Of a stretch of 64,000 bases of DNA, positions 10,301 to 22,148 are shown one piece after another; positions within the stretch are counted from its first letter, which is position 1, and each line of letters starts with the position of its first letter. The notes under the pieces are model-generated. The model was not told the DNA's origin. It saw only the letters and a list, made by a program, of their open reading frames with translations, and made no database searches. The DNA is taken from contig NC_064035.1 of the NCBI RefSeq assembly GCF_932526225.1, forward strand, positions 19,891,969 through 19,955,968, written 5' to 3'. Origin of the DNA: Nematostella vectensis (lineage: Eukaryota > Cnidaria > Anthozoa > Actiniaria > Edwardsiidae). The position numbers and the translations under genes were made by a program.

Positions 10301-12656
10301 GGTTGACAAACCGATTTATGCAAGCAGCAACCTGTTCGTGACCACTAATACCAGGTAGAACTTTAATGTCAGATAGTAAGTCAGGCTTTGAGAAATAAAA
10401 ACCAGATCCAGAGTGTTAGCAGAAGTGGGGCCGTATCTTGTAGGCTCATGGACCAATTGCTCAAGATTGAAATCATGAGCAATATCAAGTAAACGCCTGC
10501 AGAGGTTTGCATCTTTTGCACCAGGGGGGACACTAGACGTGGCCCAGTCTATAGATGGTAAATTGAAGTCCCAGGTGAGAATAACATGACGGTTTCCAGC
10601 TAATTTCGTGACTTTGCTCAGAGAATTATCCAGGGCATCAAGGGAAATCATGCCTAAGGATTCTTGACGATAATAAGAGCCGAGTAGGATTGTCTCTTTG
10701 TCCAGGAGCACCTCACACCATACGATTTCGCAGTCCGAGTCAAGATCAGGGCGTGGTATTGAGACCAAGTTGTTTTTAACCGCAATCAGGACTCCACCTT
10801 TGTGAGAAGGACGATCTTTACGATAGACATGAAAATCCTGAGGCAGAATCTCGCAGCTGTTTACTTGCGGGTTAAGGTGTGTTTCAGTTGCAAGTTAGAT
10901 GTAAATATTTCCCTCTCCTAAGATACAGGAAAGCTCTGCAGATTTTGATCTTGCTCCCTCAATGTTGGAAACGAGAATCTTCGGTGAAAAGCCTTTTTTG
11001 GTCTGACTGCCAATAGGACACATGACAGAAGATCTAGACAGGGTCTCCAGTGATGGAGGACGAGTTGGTCTTGACTCGCCTTGGAGTGGTGACGAAGTCC
11101 CAAGTGGCGTAGGGAAAGAAATCCCTGGGTAATTAAGAGACGAATCGGAGAGTGGATCAAACGAGTTACTGCTTGATAGGAACGATGATGACTTAAACAG
11201 CGAAGATGAGAAGTTTGGAAGCCCACAAGTGCAACATATCCATGACGTGTAGGAGTTGTTTAGTCCATGGTAAACTTAAGTAGGCATGTCTATGCAACGA
11301 ACATGGTACCACTTATCACATGAATCACACTGGACTCCCATTTGATTTGACTTAACTGGTTTGGAGCAGAAACCACACGGAAACTTGTACAAAGGTCCAG
11401 GGTTGAGCTCGACTGACCCACTGATAAGCAGCAACGAAAGTGCAAGGCAAAATGGCGGCCTGCTGTAAATGGCCGATCGGCGAGTTGATGCAGAGAGACC
11501 TGGATAAAAGGACTCAAGGCTTGCCAGAGATGGTAGTGTTTGCCCAGACGGCACCTTCGGTTGTTTATCCAACTCTCCAGGAGGATATGGAGACCAGAGG
11601 CTCAACGACACAGCCAAGAAAAACAGAACTGTGGGAGCCATGAAATTCATGGCCGCCATCATGGAAATCCGCTGAAACTATGTCCTATATGTCAAATATT
11701 GAAATCGACCAAGGTATCAATGGCTTTGCCCCACTTTTTGAGATCAGGTCCTATATCGAGATATATAAGGTATATAGATATAGGTCACTGACACCCCCTC
11801 TCTCATTTGCTTTAGGTTACTGCAGGCATGTTCCATGAATCTTGAGTGTTTTAACTCGGAAGATATAAAAATACTTACCTTTTCGCAGGATGACAACTCC
11901 TTTCTTGCTAAACAGCCTTGAGATACCTAGAACGAGTCGCAGATAGTAACCATGAGTGGAAGAAGTCGAGTCTGGTGGAGAACCCATCCGATCCAGGTCA
12001 TTCAAATGAAGTACGAAGGAGTCTTTATCTTCGCTTTTTGCTTTTCATTACCGAGAAACATACAGTCATTTCAGGCAAGTCTCAAGCAATTGCACAATTT
12101 TAAGTCATTCGACCAAACGTTCAATCATTACTCAAATGAATTCATATTAACAGTTTTTGCAAAATTGAGTGCGTACAGTTTTTGTTTTTACAATCATTGG
12201 CGCTAAGGGGTGAACTTGGTTAGTTAGATATGAAGAAGCTTGATCTCGTGTTTCTATGAAGCCCACGACAGGTTTCGCCAACGACCTGCCATGTTTACAA
12301 AACAGAACTTTCACGGTCACCAAAGCATTCTAAACAAATACTGAGTTCGTCCCTTCAAAATAGCAGAATAGAAATAGGCAAGTGTGACCATATCGTTAAA
12401 TCGATTCTTCTGAATATCAGGGATGATTTTACCTGCTCTTAGCACGAGATTTGAAATAAGATAATTTTCCTGGACTCCCTTTTACTGTAGGATTGTCAAA
12501 CATTATACAAGTTGTACAGAATTTGGCAATTCTCAAATATCCAAATTACGCAGATCAGATACTTCCTATACCTTCCCCTGTTGGTTTCGCGAGGCAACAG
12601 CTAGCCATTGCTGTTATGAGCACTACCGTCAGGACATCCTTTCTCACAATCATCAT
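7300..12656 (-). CDS. Putative small secreted protein, 126 aa, three exons
   Basis: Not recognised as a known family. Exon 1 (12656-12572) starts ATGATG and encodes a clear signal peptide (KDVLTVVLITAMASCCLA), ending GAAG|gtatag. Exon 2 (11971-11879) follows ctccaccag and ends GAAAAG|gtaagt. Exon 3 (7502-7300) follows ttggttgccag and ends TAA. All junctions are phase 1 and the three exons sum to 381 nt with one open frame. The mature part has a basic, hydrophobic middle (LVLGISRLFSKKGVVILRK) and a Thr/Asn/Tyr-rich C-terminus. Intron 2 (about 4.4 kb) holds a LINE and a 69-bp minisatellite. The last 73 bp of exon 3 are the first unit of the 76-bp array, so the stop codon lies inside a repeat. 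Support is frame continuity, splice consensus and signal peptide; exon 1 to exon 2 linkage is the weakest step. Confidence 0.5.
7555..8035. repeat. 69-bp minisatellite
   Basis: About seven copies of a unit with GCTATACCGCTAGACCCTCC and TAATATATACGGTAAAGC. Because 69 is a multiple of 3 an open frame of 181 codons runs through it on the plus strand, but it is purely repeat-encoded. Lies in intron 2 of the secreted gene, abutting the LINE 3' end. Confidence 0.93.
8042..11690 (-). mobile_element. CR1-like non-LTR retrotransposon, decayed
   Basis: Minus-strand element. From 5' to 3': an N-terminal region with a PHD-like zinc finger (about 11390-11280; CGFC...CDSCDKWYHVRC), an apurinic-type endonuclease (10768-10316), reverse transcriptase (10232-8706, with the catalytic FADDCALY at about 9000-8975 and upstream SGVPQGSVVGPLLF), and the C-terminal domain (8484-8194). 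The 3' end carries a short direct repeat on the plus strand (CAGTTTCAGTTTCAGTTT, 8047-8067), typical of CR1/L2-group tails. The reading frame is broken in several places (about 9325, 9125, 8700, 10310), so it is inactive. The 5' limit is approximate. It sits in an intron of the 126-aa secreted gene, in the same orientation. Confidence 0.9.
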
Positions 12657-12911
12657 GACCACCTTCTCGCAGAGAACCACCCCTCACGGCCTACCTGTTG
12701 ACTGCCGAACACTGCATGCAGTAAGATTGATCAGCGGTCTCTTCCTATTTGGGTAGGTGCTTCATGTATGATTCCCTGGTTCGTTTGAAATCGCGACATT
12801 TGAAATCGCGAACATCGCGCATTTAATTACGCGCGAAAATTAAGCAGAATAAGGTTTATGAAACAATGCTTTCGCGGCAAAAAAGTGGACTAAAACAGCC
12901 TCTGACACCCG

Positions 12912-13025
12912 TCATTTTGTCATCCTAGCAAAAATACCATGTGTGAAAAAGCATCCATTCCCATCGGCGGATTTCGGAAGCCAATGCGATATTTTTTATT
13001 GAATTAGGTAAATAATAAAGTATTT
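12912..13025 (+). repeat. Dispersed repeat, copy A
   Basis: Shares TTTGTCATCCTAGCAAA, AGCATCCATTYCC and GCGATATTTTTTATTGAA, in the same order and spacing, with 58030-58145 (EFTUD2 intron 13). A fragment in reverse orientation is at about 59917-59940 in EFTUD2. Probably a short interspersed or MITE-type element; ends not defined. Confidence 0.7.
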
Positions 13026-13786
13026 AACTTTGTTTTTTAGGTGGTTACGGGCCTTCAAATGTGAAGGCAAGTTTTCCCCTTAGATTCGCCGAGGTCGCGC
13101 AACAACGAATTTAGCTGTAAATAAAAATTGTGAAATACGAAATAATACACGAATGCGTATATATATTAAAGAGACAATTCCTTTAGGAAAACTTGACAAA
13201 TTAGACCTGTGTTTTAGCTCAATTTTCGTCCGAGCTCAGACTAATAACTGTATAAGGAACATATTGATAAAAACATGTATGATGTCTTATCCAAACATAA
13301 ATATGCTTTTCTCCCCCCAGATTTCATCAATTTTATAATTCAGTAAAAGATGAGTTGAAAATAACTGGTCTGTAGTCATCAATCGGGTTCAATTTCAAGA
13401 ATTACTGTAACCCTTATAACAGTTTTTCTTATTTCTAGAACATAAACAACGCAATTTTTCTCAACTCGGAGTCGGGGGCGGTTCTAATTGGATTCTAATT
13501 TTGATTATAGGCAGGTAAAGATTGGGTATTTATTTATTTGATTCGCACTTTTTCGACTTTCTTCACCGTAAAGCCCGGTCATACTTAGCTAGTACTTAAC
13601 ATTGTCGACACCATGATATAGAACGTTAGATCCTAATTATTAGCACACAAGTCTAAAATCACCTTTAGAAATAGCAACCAATCACAAAGGGAATTAATAT
13701 TCACTTTGATTGTGTCTTGTTTTTGTCTTTAGTACCGCTTAGGTAATGTCCTAATGGCCTTAACCAACGTCAAACAAGCAAGATTA

Positions 13787-14023
13787 TCAGAGATATCTGC
13801 GTTTGACAAACCTTTTCAAGACTGATGAGGAATCGCACGTTTTCCTGTATTCACTAATAGAACATGAGAAATCATGAGCCTGCACCGGTAGCGAGCCACG
13901 GAAAACGAACAAAGCAGATTTAGCTTTCAAGCAAACTACACAAAAAGACATCGAAACATATGCGATTACGAACAAGAGTTTTAAGGTATGCTTGATTAAA
14001 TAAGAACTCAAAGCCTTTTCCAT
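13787..14023 (-). CDS. Candidate small secreted/membrane peptide, 78 aa
   Basis: Single-exon ORF with a true ATG. Residues about 10-35 are hydrophobic (LKLLFVIAYVSMSFCVV), resembling a signal anchor or signal peptide. It contains cysteines and ends with a dibasic-rich tail (VLKRFVKRRYL). No family recognised, no splice sites or polyadenylation signal stand out, and a 78-codon ORF can arise by chance at this base composition. Kept only because of the N-terminal hydrophobic segment and dibasic sites. Confidence 0.2.
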   Translation of the reverse strand: MEKALSSYLIKHTLKLLFVIAYVSMSFCVVCLKAKSALFVFRGSLPVQAHDFSCSISEYRKTCDSSSVLKRFVKRRYL

Positions 14024-15099
14024 TTTACTTTTTAGTTCTCATGTTAATGACTCAACGGGGAATTTTAATTGGTTACACTACGGAGAAAACGTAGAGTTAT
14101 AATGTAATCAAGTGATGGAATAAATCTCCCCCCAAAACGCCGAGTGGTCCGAATTTACCTTAGTAAATGTCAAAAAAGGATGAAATGAGGCATTAACCGT
14201 TGCATGTCCTCGAGATATTACATATCGTTATGTTCTCGTATGTGGAGATCCGTCTCCCAACAATACAAACACCGTTATTAGAAGTAAACAGCAATAATGG
14301 AAGACAGATTATATGTTGTTTGCCAAGGATAACCGAGCTTTCCAGTAAGACGATATAGTGTCTGAAGGCACCATATATTTCTTTATTTTCGATTTATGAT
14401 TTATGCTACGTGTTTAAAACGGATCTTAATTTGAAAGTGATTCGAAGTGATGTTTGAGTGCAAGAGCTCGTCACTAGGAAATATTGTAACCCGCTTTAGG
14501 TCGCCGAGAATTGATTTTAGGCAACGGTTTTCTAGCAAGTAGTTTTTTTATCTGATATTAAATAAAAGCGAGCTTTGCAGCAAGTTGAGTAACATTTAAC
14601 TGTTTTCCCCTTTTCCTGGCCTTGTTCTTCAACAACTGGGTGCGAAATTGCGCTTATACCATGAATAAAACACACTCCTTGATTAATACTTTTTACTATT
14701 TGTTTTTCTTATCAATTTAGTTTACCTTTAAAAAATATGTTCTCTGTTCAGCGTTAACTCTTTTTATTCTATTCAGGGTTGATTGCAAGTAGACAAGGGA
14801 GCTCGTTAACTCCGGATTTCGTAATTGTTTGATTCATTGACCAGAACTTGAACAATAGTGAAGACAACCCAGCAATTGGGCTCGACAACGAGTTTAGCAA
14901 AATTACCATCTTTAAATTGACAAGGAATAATCAAGCAATGAAATTCAGTGGTAATCAAAGCAATAGATACTGGTAGAATGATGAGTTCAATGGACTAAAC
15001 CACGACTTATATATAGGCATTCAAGTTATCAACCAATAAAAGTATCATCATTAGAGTACTGCATAAGAACGATTCCACCTGCAAGTAACCCTTCGCGCT

Positions 15100-16605
15100 A
15101 TGGAGAATAAAACGGATACGTTTGCTAAGGACAAGGCCGAATACAGCTTGGGTTTTGTGGTTGGTATGACTTCTTGTCTATGTATCGCCGCCCTGATCGG
15201 CTTCGTTGGTAACCTACTTGTTCTGGCCGTCTTGACGCGAACCAAGAAATTCCGTACTGTCATGAACCGGTTTATTGTACACCTAGCTATTAGCGATTTG
15301 CTGGTGAGCAGCATCTGCACTCCACTCTTTATCAAAATCAATTTTTTCTTCGATTCCGATTACGACGTCAAGTGCAAAATATCAAGATTTCTTCAATACC
15401 TCGCACCAGAAGTGTCCATGGTCCTTCTCATCACAATCGGCATCAACAGACACCGGGCCATCGTCCATCCTCTCAACATAATGACTTACAAGACGGCGAA
15501 TAAGCTCATTGCGTCAGCTTGGCTCTACGCGCTCGCGGTGGTCACTCCCAGCATCTTTCTGACCCAAGTACTGCACCATACGAACTTGGATAACACTACT
15601 GTTCGGTACTGCGCCACCATTCAGACCTCCACACAGGCAGGCCGTGCCTACGTGTTGTTCCTAAGCGTGTTCGGATATGTGATTCCGCTCGTTGTACTGG
15701 TTGCACTATACGCAAGGATCTCTTGCGTAGTTTGGAAGCGCGATACGTCTAAAAATCCACTCCGCACATCTCGCTCATTCGAGTCTGTGCTCAAGACGCG
15801 TAAGAAGGTCGTGAAGATGTTCCTTACGGTGATCTTGTTGTTTTTCGTCACGTGGATTCCGTTGTTATTATATGTAGGAGTCATCGAGGGAATTTTGTAC
15901 AAGACAGCACGGCGGTTAGACGAAGTACGAATGGTTCTTTACGCTATTGGGTTGAGCAATAGTGTGTGTAATCCGTTTATTTATTCGTTCTTTAATAATC
16001 GGTTCAGGGACGGGTGTAAGGCGATTTTCCGTACCTCTGTTAATGCCCTCAACCTGAGAAAGAGCTTAAAGAGATTACAGAACCGTGCGCTCGATTATTA
16101 TCCTTCAGACCAGGCCGGCGAAAGAGATGAAAACAGTGAGGGCAAAATAACAAGAAAGGGTGGTTTCAGAGAGACGAAGGGGAGAAATGACCAGGCTGAC
16201 AGTAATATCGACTCAAAAGGCATCACCCCTAAACAGGAGGAATTAAACGACATACCACAAACTGCTGAAACAACCGAACAAAATGGGTCTACAGACAATA
16301 GAGTGGTTACAATCTCTGGTATTCTTGAACTCGATCAAGATGAATTTAGAGAGATTCACGGAAAAACCCTCTCTTTTAAACAACCTTCACGTGGTTTAAA
16401 GTTAAAAGACATGGATAGGGAAAAAGTGGATATTCTAAGTCTGAGTTTTGACAGTTATAACATGAAACGAAAATTGCCACTTGAGACGAGCAAGCGGCGC
16501 CAATGTCGTAGCGAAAGCATGGATCTAAGGACGGCCAGAGAGTTCGATATGATGGTACAGAAGTACGAAGAAGAAAGCAACCAAGATTTTGAGGAAGTTT
16601 TCTAG
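15100..16605 (+). CDS. Rhodopsin-family GPCR, neuropeptide-receptor type
   Basis: Intronless 501-aa class A receptor, expected at the plasma membrane. Seven membrane segments are visible: TM1 about 19-45 (GFVGNLLVLAVL), TM2 about 57-79 (LAISDLL), TM3 about 99-117, TM4 with the conserved Trp (SAWLYALAVVTP), TM5 with VIPLVV, TM6 (LLFFVTWIPLLLY) and TM7 with NPFIY. Cys92 and the Cys in the second outer loop (RYCATI) can form the usual disulfide. An N-terminal glycosylation site (NKT) is present. Two departures from consensus: the DRY motif reads NRH (116-118), and TM6 has TWIP in place of CWxP. The tail after TM7 is about 200 residues, charged and Ser/Thr-rich. The overall pattern suggests a peptide receptor, but the ligand cannot be told. 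A polyadenylation signal AATAAA is at 16655-16660, 50 nt after the stop. Confidence 0.93.
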   Translation: MENKTDTFAKDKAEYSLGFVVGMTSCLCIAALIGFVGNLLVLAVLTRTKKFRTVMNRFIVHLAISDLLVSSICTPLFIKINFFFDSDYDVKCKISRFLQYLAPEVSMVLLITIGINRHRAIVHPLNIMTYKTANKLIASAWLYALAVVTPSIFLTQVLHHTNLDNTTVRYCATIQTSTQAGRAYVLFLSVFGYVIPLVVLVALYARISCVVWKRDTSKNPLRTSRSFESVLKTRKKVVKMFLTVILLFFVTWIPLLLYVGVIEGILYKTARRLDEVRMVLYAIGLSNSVCNPFIYSFFNNRFRDGCKAIFRTSVNALNLRKSLKRLQNRALDYYPSDQAGERDENSEGKITRKGGFRETKGRNDQADSNIDSKGITPKQEELNDIPQTAETTEQNGSTDNRVVTISGILELDQDEFREIHGKTLSFKQPSRGLKLKDMDREKVDILSLSFDSYNMKRKLPLETSKRRQCRSESMDLRTAREFDMMVQKYEEESNQDFEEVF

Positions 16606-17029
16606 AACAAAATGTTGCTTATCATGCACCGCCTTAAAGTAAAGCAACAGAGACAATAAAGGAAATAATTACGAAAAGAAAAATTATTTCGCGAAGACTA
16701 TTCATCCAATCAATAAATGGATCTAAGCAGCTGAATGCATAACTACGAGGCACTGTTCAACAACCAGTTTTTGTTGACAATTATTGTTTGTTAAGCGAAT
16801 CTTAATTATTTTTAAATTAGTGAGTTTTATTGCTATTAAACATCCTTAGCATAATTGATGACAATTGATGACTTCACTGATCTTGTTTTGCGTTATTACG
16901 ACTACAAAGAAGGACGTTTTATCTCGCTTTGTTAAAAAAAGGTGTGAATTGAAGTAAGGTTCGTTTAAGATTTCGTTTATTATCGCTTCGAAAAGAATAT
17001 TCTCTTGGCGCACACACAAGAGACAGTGT
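16606..17029. other. GPCR 3' flank
   Basis: Contains AATAAA at 16655, then AT-rich sequence with no ORF or repeat before the next minisatellite. Confidence 0.6.
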
Positions 17030-18425
17030 CGTGCATGTGTGCGTGGTGGTGGTGCTAGGGACCTTGTTTGAGCGTGGTGGTGCTAGGGACCTTGTGTGGT
17101 GGTGCTAGGGGCCTTGTGTGTGCGTGGTGTTGCTAGGGACCTTGTGTGTGCGTGGTGGTGGTGCTAGGGGCCTTGTGTGCGCGTGGTGGTGCTAGGGACC
17201 TTGTGTGTGTGCGTGGTGGTGGTGCTAGGGACCTTGTGTGCGCGTGGTGGTGGTGCTAGGGACCTTGTGTGCGTGGTGGTGGTGCTAGGGACCTTGTGTG
17301 TGCGTGGTGGTGGTGCTAGGGACCTTGTGTGTGTGCGTGGTGGTGGTGCTAGGGACCTTGTGTGTGCGTGGTGGTGGTGCTAGGGACCTTGTGTGTGCGT
17401 GGTGGTGCTAGGTACCTTATGTGTGCGTGGTGGTGGTGCTAGGGACCTTGTGTGTGCGTGGTGGTGGTGCTAGGGACCTTGTGTGGTGGTGCTAGGGACC
17501 TTGTGTGTGTGCGTGGTGGTGGTGCTAGGGACCTTGTGTGCGCGTGGTGGTGCTAGGGACCTTGTGTGTGTGCGTGGTGGTGGTGCTAGGGACCTTGTGT
17601 GCGCGTGGTGGTGGTGCTAGGGACCTTGTGTGTGCGTGGTGGTGGTGCTAGGGACCTTATGTGTGCGCGTGGTGGTGCTAGGGACCTTGTGTGTGTGCGT
17701 GGTGGTGGTGCTAGGGGCCTTGTGTGCGCGTGGTGGTGGTGCTAGGGACCTTGTGTGTGCGTGGTGGTGGTGCTAGGGACCTTGTGTGTGCGTGGTGGTG
17801 GTGCTAGGGACCTTATGTGTGCGCGTGGTGGTGCTAGGGACCTTGTGTGTGTGCGTGGTGGTGGTGCTAGGGACCTTGTGTGTGCGTGGTGGTGGTGCTA
17901 GGGACCTTGTGTGCGCGTGGTGGTGGTGCTAGGGACCTTGTGTGTGCGTGGTGGTGGTGCTAGGGACCTTATGTGTGCGCGTGGTGGTGCTAGGGACCTT
18001 GTGTGTGTGCGTGGTGGTGGTGCTAGGGGCCTTGTGTGCGCGTGGTGGTGGTGCTAGGTACCTTATGTGTGCGTGGTGGTGGTGCTAGGGACCTTATGTG
18101 TGCGTGGTGGTGGTGCTAGGTACCTTATGTGTGCGTGGTGGTGGTGCTAGGTACTTTGTGTGTGCGTGGTGGTGGTGCTAGGGACCTTGTGTGTGTGCGT
18201 GGTGGTGGTGCTAGGTACCTTATGTGTGCGTGGTGGTGGTGCTAGGTACTTTGTGTGTGCGTGGTGGTGGTGCTAGGGACCTTGTGTGTGTGCGTGGTGG
18301 TGGTGCTAGGTACCTTATGTGTGCGTGGTGGTGGTGCTAGGGACCTTGTGTGTGCGTGGTGGTGGTTCTAGGGACCTTATGTGTGCGTGGTGGTGGTGCT
18401 AGGGACCTTGTGTGTGCATGGTGGG
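17030..18425. repeat. GT-rich 24-33-bp minisatellite
   Basis: About 45 copies of a unit built of GTGTGTGCGTGGTGGTGGTG and CTAGGGACCTT, with length variants from loss of GGT and GT steps. Strongly strand-asymmetric (G/T on the plus strand). A larger block of about 190-220 bp recurs (units with CTTATGTGTGCGCG), pointing to higher-order amplification. Confidence 0.95.
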
Positions 18426-18889
18426 CAAAGGCAGGGATTTTCCAATGGGGCACAAGAAGGCATGCTGTCCAAACCCTGTGCAAGGAATTTCTAACAGTAC
18501 AGGCCAACAGTTCAATTAATCCCATTGTTTGAGACCCCTAGCATTAGTAAACATTAATGAAAAACTGCATACAAACTGTTATTTATTTCTTTAATTTTGT
18601 CAAATCACATCATTTTACCAAATAACACTTAGTATGTCACTGAGCAATTCGTTTCACCCTGCAATTGGTGTCATAAGCTCAGTCACAGGCAAAGACCGAT
18701 GTCACGCAATACCTAGTATAACACAATACTTAGTGTCACGTAATTCTCAGGGTCACATTACGCAGAGTGTCATAGATACAGAATGGTGGTATTTCCTAGA
18801 ATTCGTAAATTCATTTGGGTGGTATTCTCCCTTTTGTCTTTTTTTTTTTCAGGCAGGGAGGCACTGAGAAGAATGTACTTAGCATGCTC
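18426..18889. other. Spacer between two minisatellites
   Basis: Unique AT-rich sequence. No coding or RNA feature supported. Confidence 0.5.
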
Positions 18890-21800
18890 TATACATCCAA
18901 TACATACGACTTTTTGTACAATGATTTCCCTTACACATCCAGTCCCTTCTACTCATGACTTGTCTTGTACAATGACCTCTCTACACATCCAGTCCCTTCT
19001 ACTCATGACTTGTCTTGTACAATGAGCTCTCTATACATCCAGTCCCTTCTACTCATGACTTGTCTTGTACAATGAACTCTCTACACATCCAGTCCCTTCT
19101 ACTCATGACTTGTCTTGTACAATGACCTCTCTACACATCCAGTCCCTTCTACTCATGACTTGTCTTGTACAATGACCTCGCAACACATCCAGACCCTTCT
19201 ACTCATGACTTGTCTTGTACAATGACCTCTCTATACATCCAGTCCCTTCTACTCATGACTTGTCTTGTACAATGTCCTCTCTACACATCCAGTCCCTTCT
19301 ACTCATGACTTGTCTTGTACAATGACCTCTCTATACATCCAGTCCCTTCTACTCATGTCTTGTACAATGACCAATCTACACATCCAGTCCCTTCTACTCA
19401 TGACTTGTCTTCTACAATGACCTCTCTACACATCCAGTCCCTTCTACTCATGACTTGTCTTCTACAATGACCTCTCTACACATCCAGTCCCTTCTACTCA
19501 TAACTTGTCTTGTACAATGACCTCGCAACACATCCAGACCCTTCTACTCGACTTGTCTTGTACAATGATCTCGCAACACATCCAGTCCCTTCTACTCATG
19601 ACTTGTCTTGTACAATGTCCTCTCTACACATCCAGTCCCTTCTACTCATGACTTGTCTTGTACAATGTCCTCTCTACACATCCAGTCCCTTCTACTCATG
19701 ACTTGTCTTGTACAATGACCTCCCTACACATCCAGTACCCTCTACTCATGACTTGTCTTGTACAATGATCTCGCAACACATCCAGTCCCTTCTACTCATG
19801 ACTTGTCTTGTACATTGACCTCTCTACACATCCAGTACCCTCTACTCATGACTTGTCTTGTACAATGACTTCTCTACACATCCAGTCCCTTCTACTCATG
19901 ACTTGTCTTGTACATTGACCTCTCTACACATCCAGTCCCTTCTACTCATGACTTGTCTTGTACAATGACCTCTCTATACATCCAGTCCCTTCTACTCATG
20001 ACTTGTCTTGTACAATGACCTCTCTACACATCCAGTCCCTTCTACTCATGACTTGTCTTGTACAATGACCTCGCAACACATCCAGACCCTTCTACTCATG
20101 ACTTGTCTTGTACAATGACCTCTCTACACATCCAGTCCCTTCTACTCATGACTTGTCTTGTACAATGTCCTCTCTACACATCCAGTCCCTTCTACTCATG
20201 ACTTGTCTTGTACAATGTCCTCTCTACACATCCAGTCCCTTCTACTCATGACTTGTCTTGTACAATGTCCTCTCTACACATCCAGTCCCGTCTACTCATG
20301 ACTTGTCTTGTACATTGACCTCTCTACACATCCAGTCCCTTCTACTCATGACTTGTCTTGTACAATGACCTCTCTACACATCCAGTCCCTTCTACTCATG
20401 ACTTGTCTTGTACAATGACCTCTCTACACATCCAGTCCCTTCTACTCATGACTTGTCTTGTACAATGTCCTCTCTACACATCCAGTCCCTTCTACTCATG
20501 ACTTGTCTTGTACAATGACCTCTCTACACATCCAGTCCCTTCTACTCATGACTTGTCTTGTACAATGACCTCTCTACACATCCAGTCCCTTCTACTCATG
20601 ACTTGTCTTGTACAATGACCTCTCTATACATCCAGTCCCTTCTACTCATGACTTGTCTTGTACAATGACCTCTCTACACATCCAGTCCCTTCTACTCATG
20701 ACTTGTCTTGTACAATGACCTCGCAACACATCCAGACCCTTCTACTCATGACTTGTCTTGCACAATGACCTCTCTACACATCCAGTCCCTTCTACTCATG
20801 ACTTGTCTTGTACAATGTCCTCTCTACACATCCAGTCCATTCTACTCATGACTTGTCTTGTACAATGTCCTCTCTACACATCCAGTCCCTTCTACTCATG
20901 ACTTGTCTTGTACATTGACCTCTCTACACATCCAGTCCCTTCTACGCATGACTTGTCTTGTACAATGACCTCTCTACACATCCAGTCCCTTCTACTCATG
21001 ACTTGTCTTGTACAATGACCTCTCTACACATCCAGTCCCTTCTACTCATGACTTGTCTTGTACAATGACCTCTCTATACATCCAGTCCCTTCTACTCATG
21101 ACTTGTCTTGTACAATGACCTCTCTATACATCCAGTCCCTTCTACTCATGACTTGTCTTGTACAATGACCTCTCTACACATCCAGTCCCTTCTACTCATG
21201 ACTTGTCTTGTACAATGTCCTCTCTACACATCCAGTCCCTTCTACTCATGACTTGTCTTGTACAATGACCTCGCAACACATCCAGACCCTTCTACTCATG
21301 ACTTGTCTTGCACAATGACCTCTCTACACATCCAGTCCCTTCTACTCATGACTTGTCTTGTACAATGTCCTCTCTACACATCCAGTCCATTCTACTCATG
21401 ACTTGTCTTGTACAATGTCCTCTCTACACATCCAGTCCCTTCTACTCATGACTTGTCTTGTACATTGACCTCTCTACACATCCAGTCCCTTCTACGCATG
21501 ACTTGTCTTGTACAATGACCTCTCTACACATCCAGTCCCTTCTACTCATGACTTGTCTTGTACATTGACCTCTCTACACATCCAGTCCCTTCTACTCATG
21601 ACTTGTCTTGTACAATGACCTCTCTACACATCCAGTCCCTTCTACTCATGACTTGTCTTGTACAATGACCTCTCTACACATCCAGTCCCTTCTACTCATG
21701 ACTTGTCTTGTACAATGACCTCTATACACATCCAGTCCCTTCTACTCATGACTTGTCTTGTACAATGACCTCCCTACACATCCAGTCCCTTCTACTCATG

Positions 21801-22070
21801 ACTTGTCTTGTACAATGACCTCTATACACATCCAGTCCCTTCTACTCATGACTTGTCTTGTACAATGACCTTTCTACACATCCAGTTCCTTCTACTCGTG
21901 ACTTGTCTTGTACAATGACCTCCCTACACATCCAGTCCCTTCTACTCATGACTTGTCTTGTACAATGACCTCTCTACACATCCAGTCCCTTCTACTCATG
22001 ACTTGTCTTGTACAATGACCTCTCTACACATTCAGTCCCTACTACTCACGATTTGTCTGGTACAATGACC
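18890..22070. repeat. 50-bp minisatellite, about 63 copies
   Basis: Unit contains CACATCCAGTCCCTTCTACT and CATGACTTGTCTTGTACAAT. Variant units (CTCGCAACACATCCAGACCC, TTGCACAATGACC, CCAGTCCATTCTAC, TTCTACGCATG) recur in the same order at 20711-21260 and 21261-21810, a 550-bp higher-order repeat of 11 units. On the minus strand the array starts about 80 bp after the stop codon of the BTBD7-like gene, so it likely falls in its 3' untranslated region or just past it. Confidence 0.97.
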
Positions 22071-22148
22071 TCTCTACAATAAAAGTGTCCACTGAGATCA
22101 AGGAACATGCTCTGATAAGATTCCCTGTCACGATGCTAGCACGCAAGC

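Larger units (their letters stand above)
12657..15099. other. Intergenic between secreted gene and GPCR
   Basis: 2.4 kb without a well-supported gene. 12912-13025 is a dispersed repeat also found at 58030-58145. 13787-14023 (-) is a 78-codon ATG ORF with a hydrophobic N-terminus, listed separately. 14960-15099 is the GPCR 5' flank. AT-rich, with no tRNA-like or other RNA gene seen. Confidence 0.6.

Noticed and set aside
10918-11226. 102-codon ORF in the LINE
   Set aside because: Out-of-frame shadow of the N-terminal part of the element's polyprotein.
13810-13840. CTGATGAG word suggesting a hammerhead ribozyme
   Set aside because: No GAAA core or closing stems at the required spacing.
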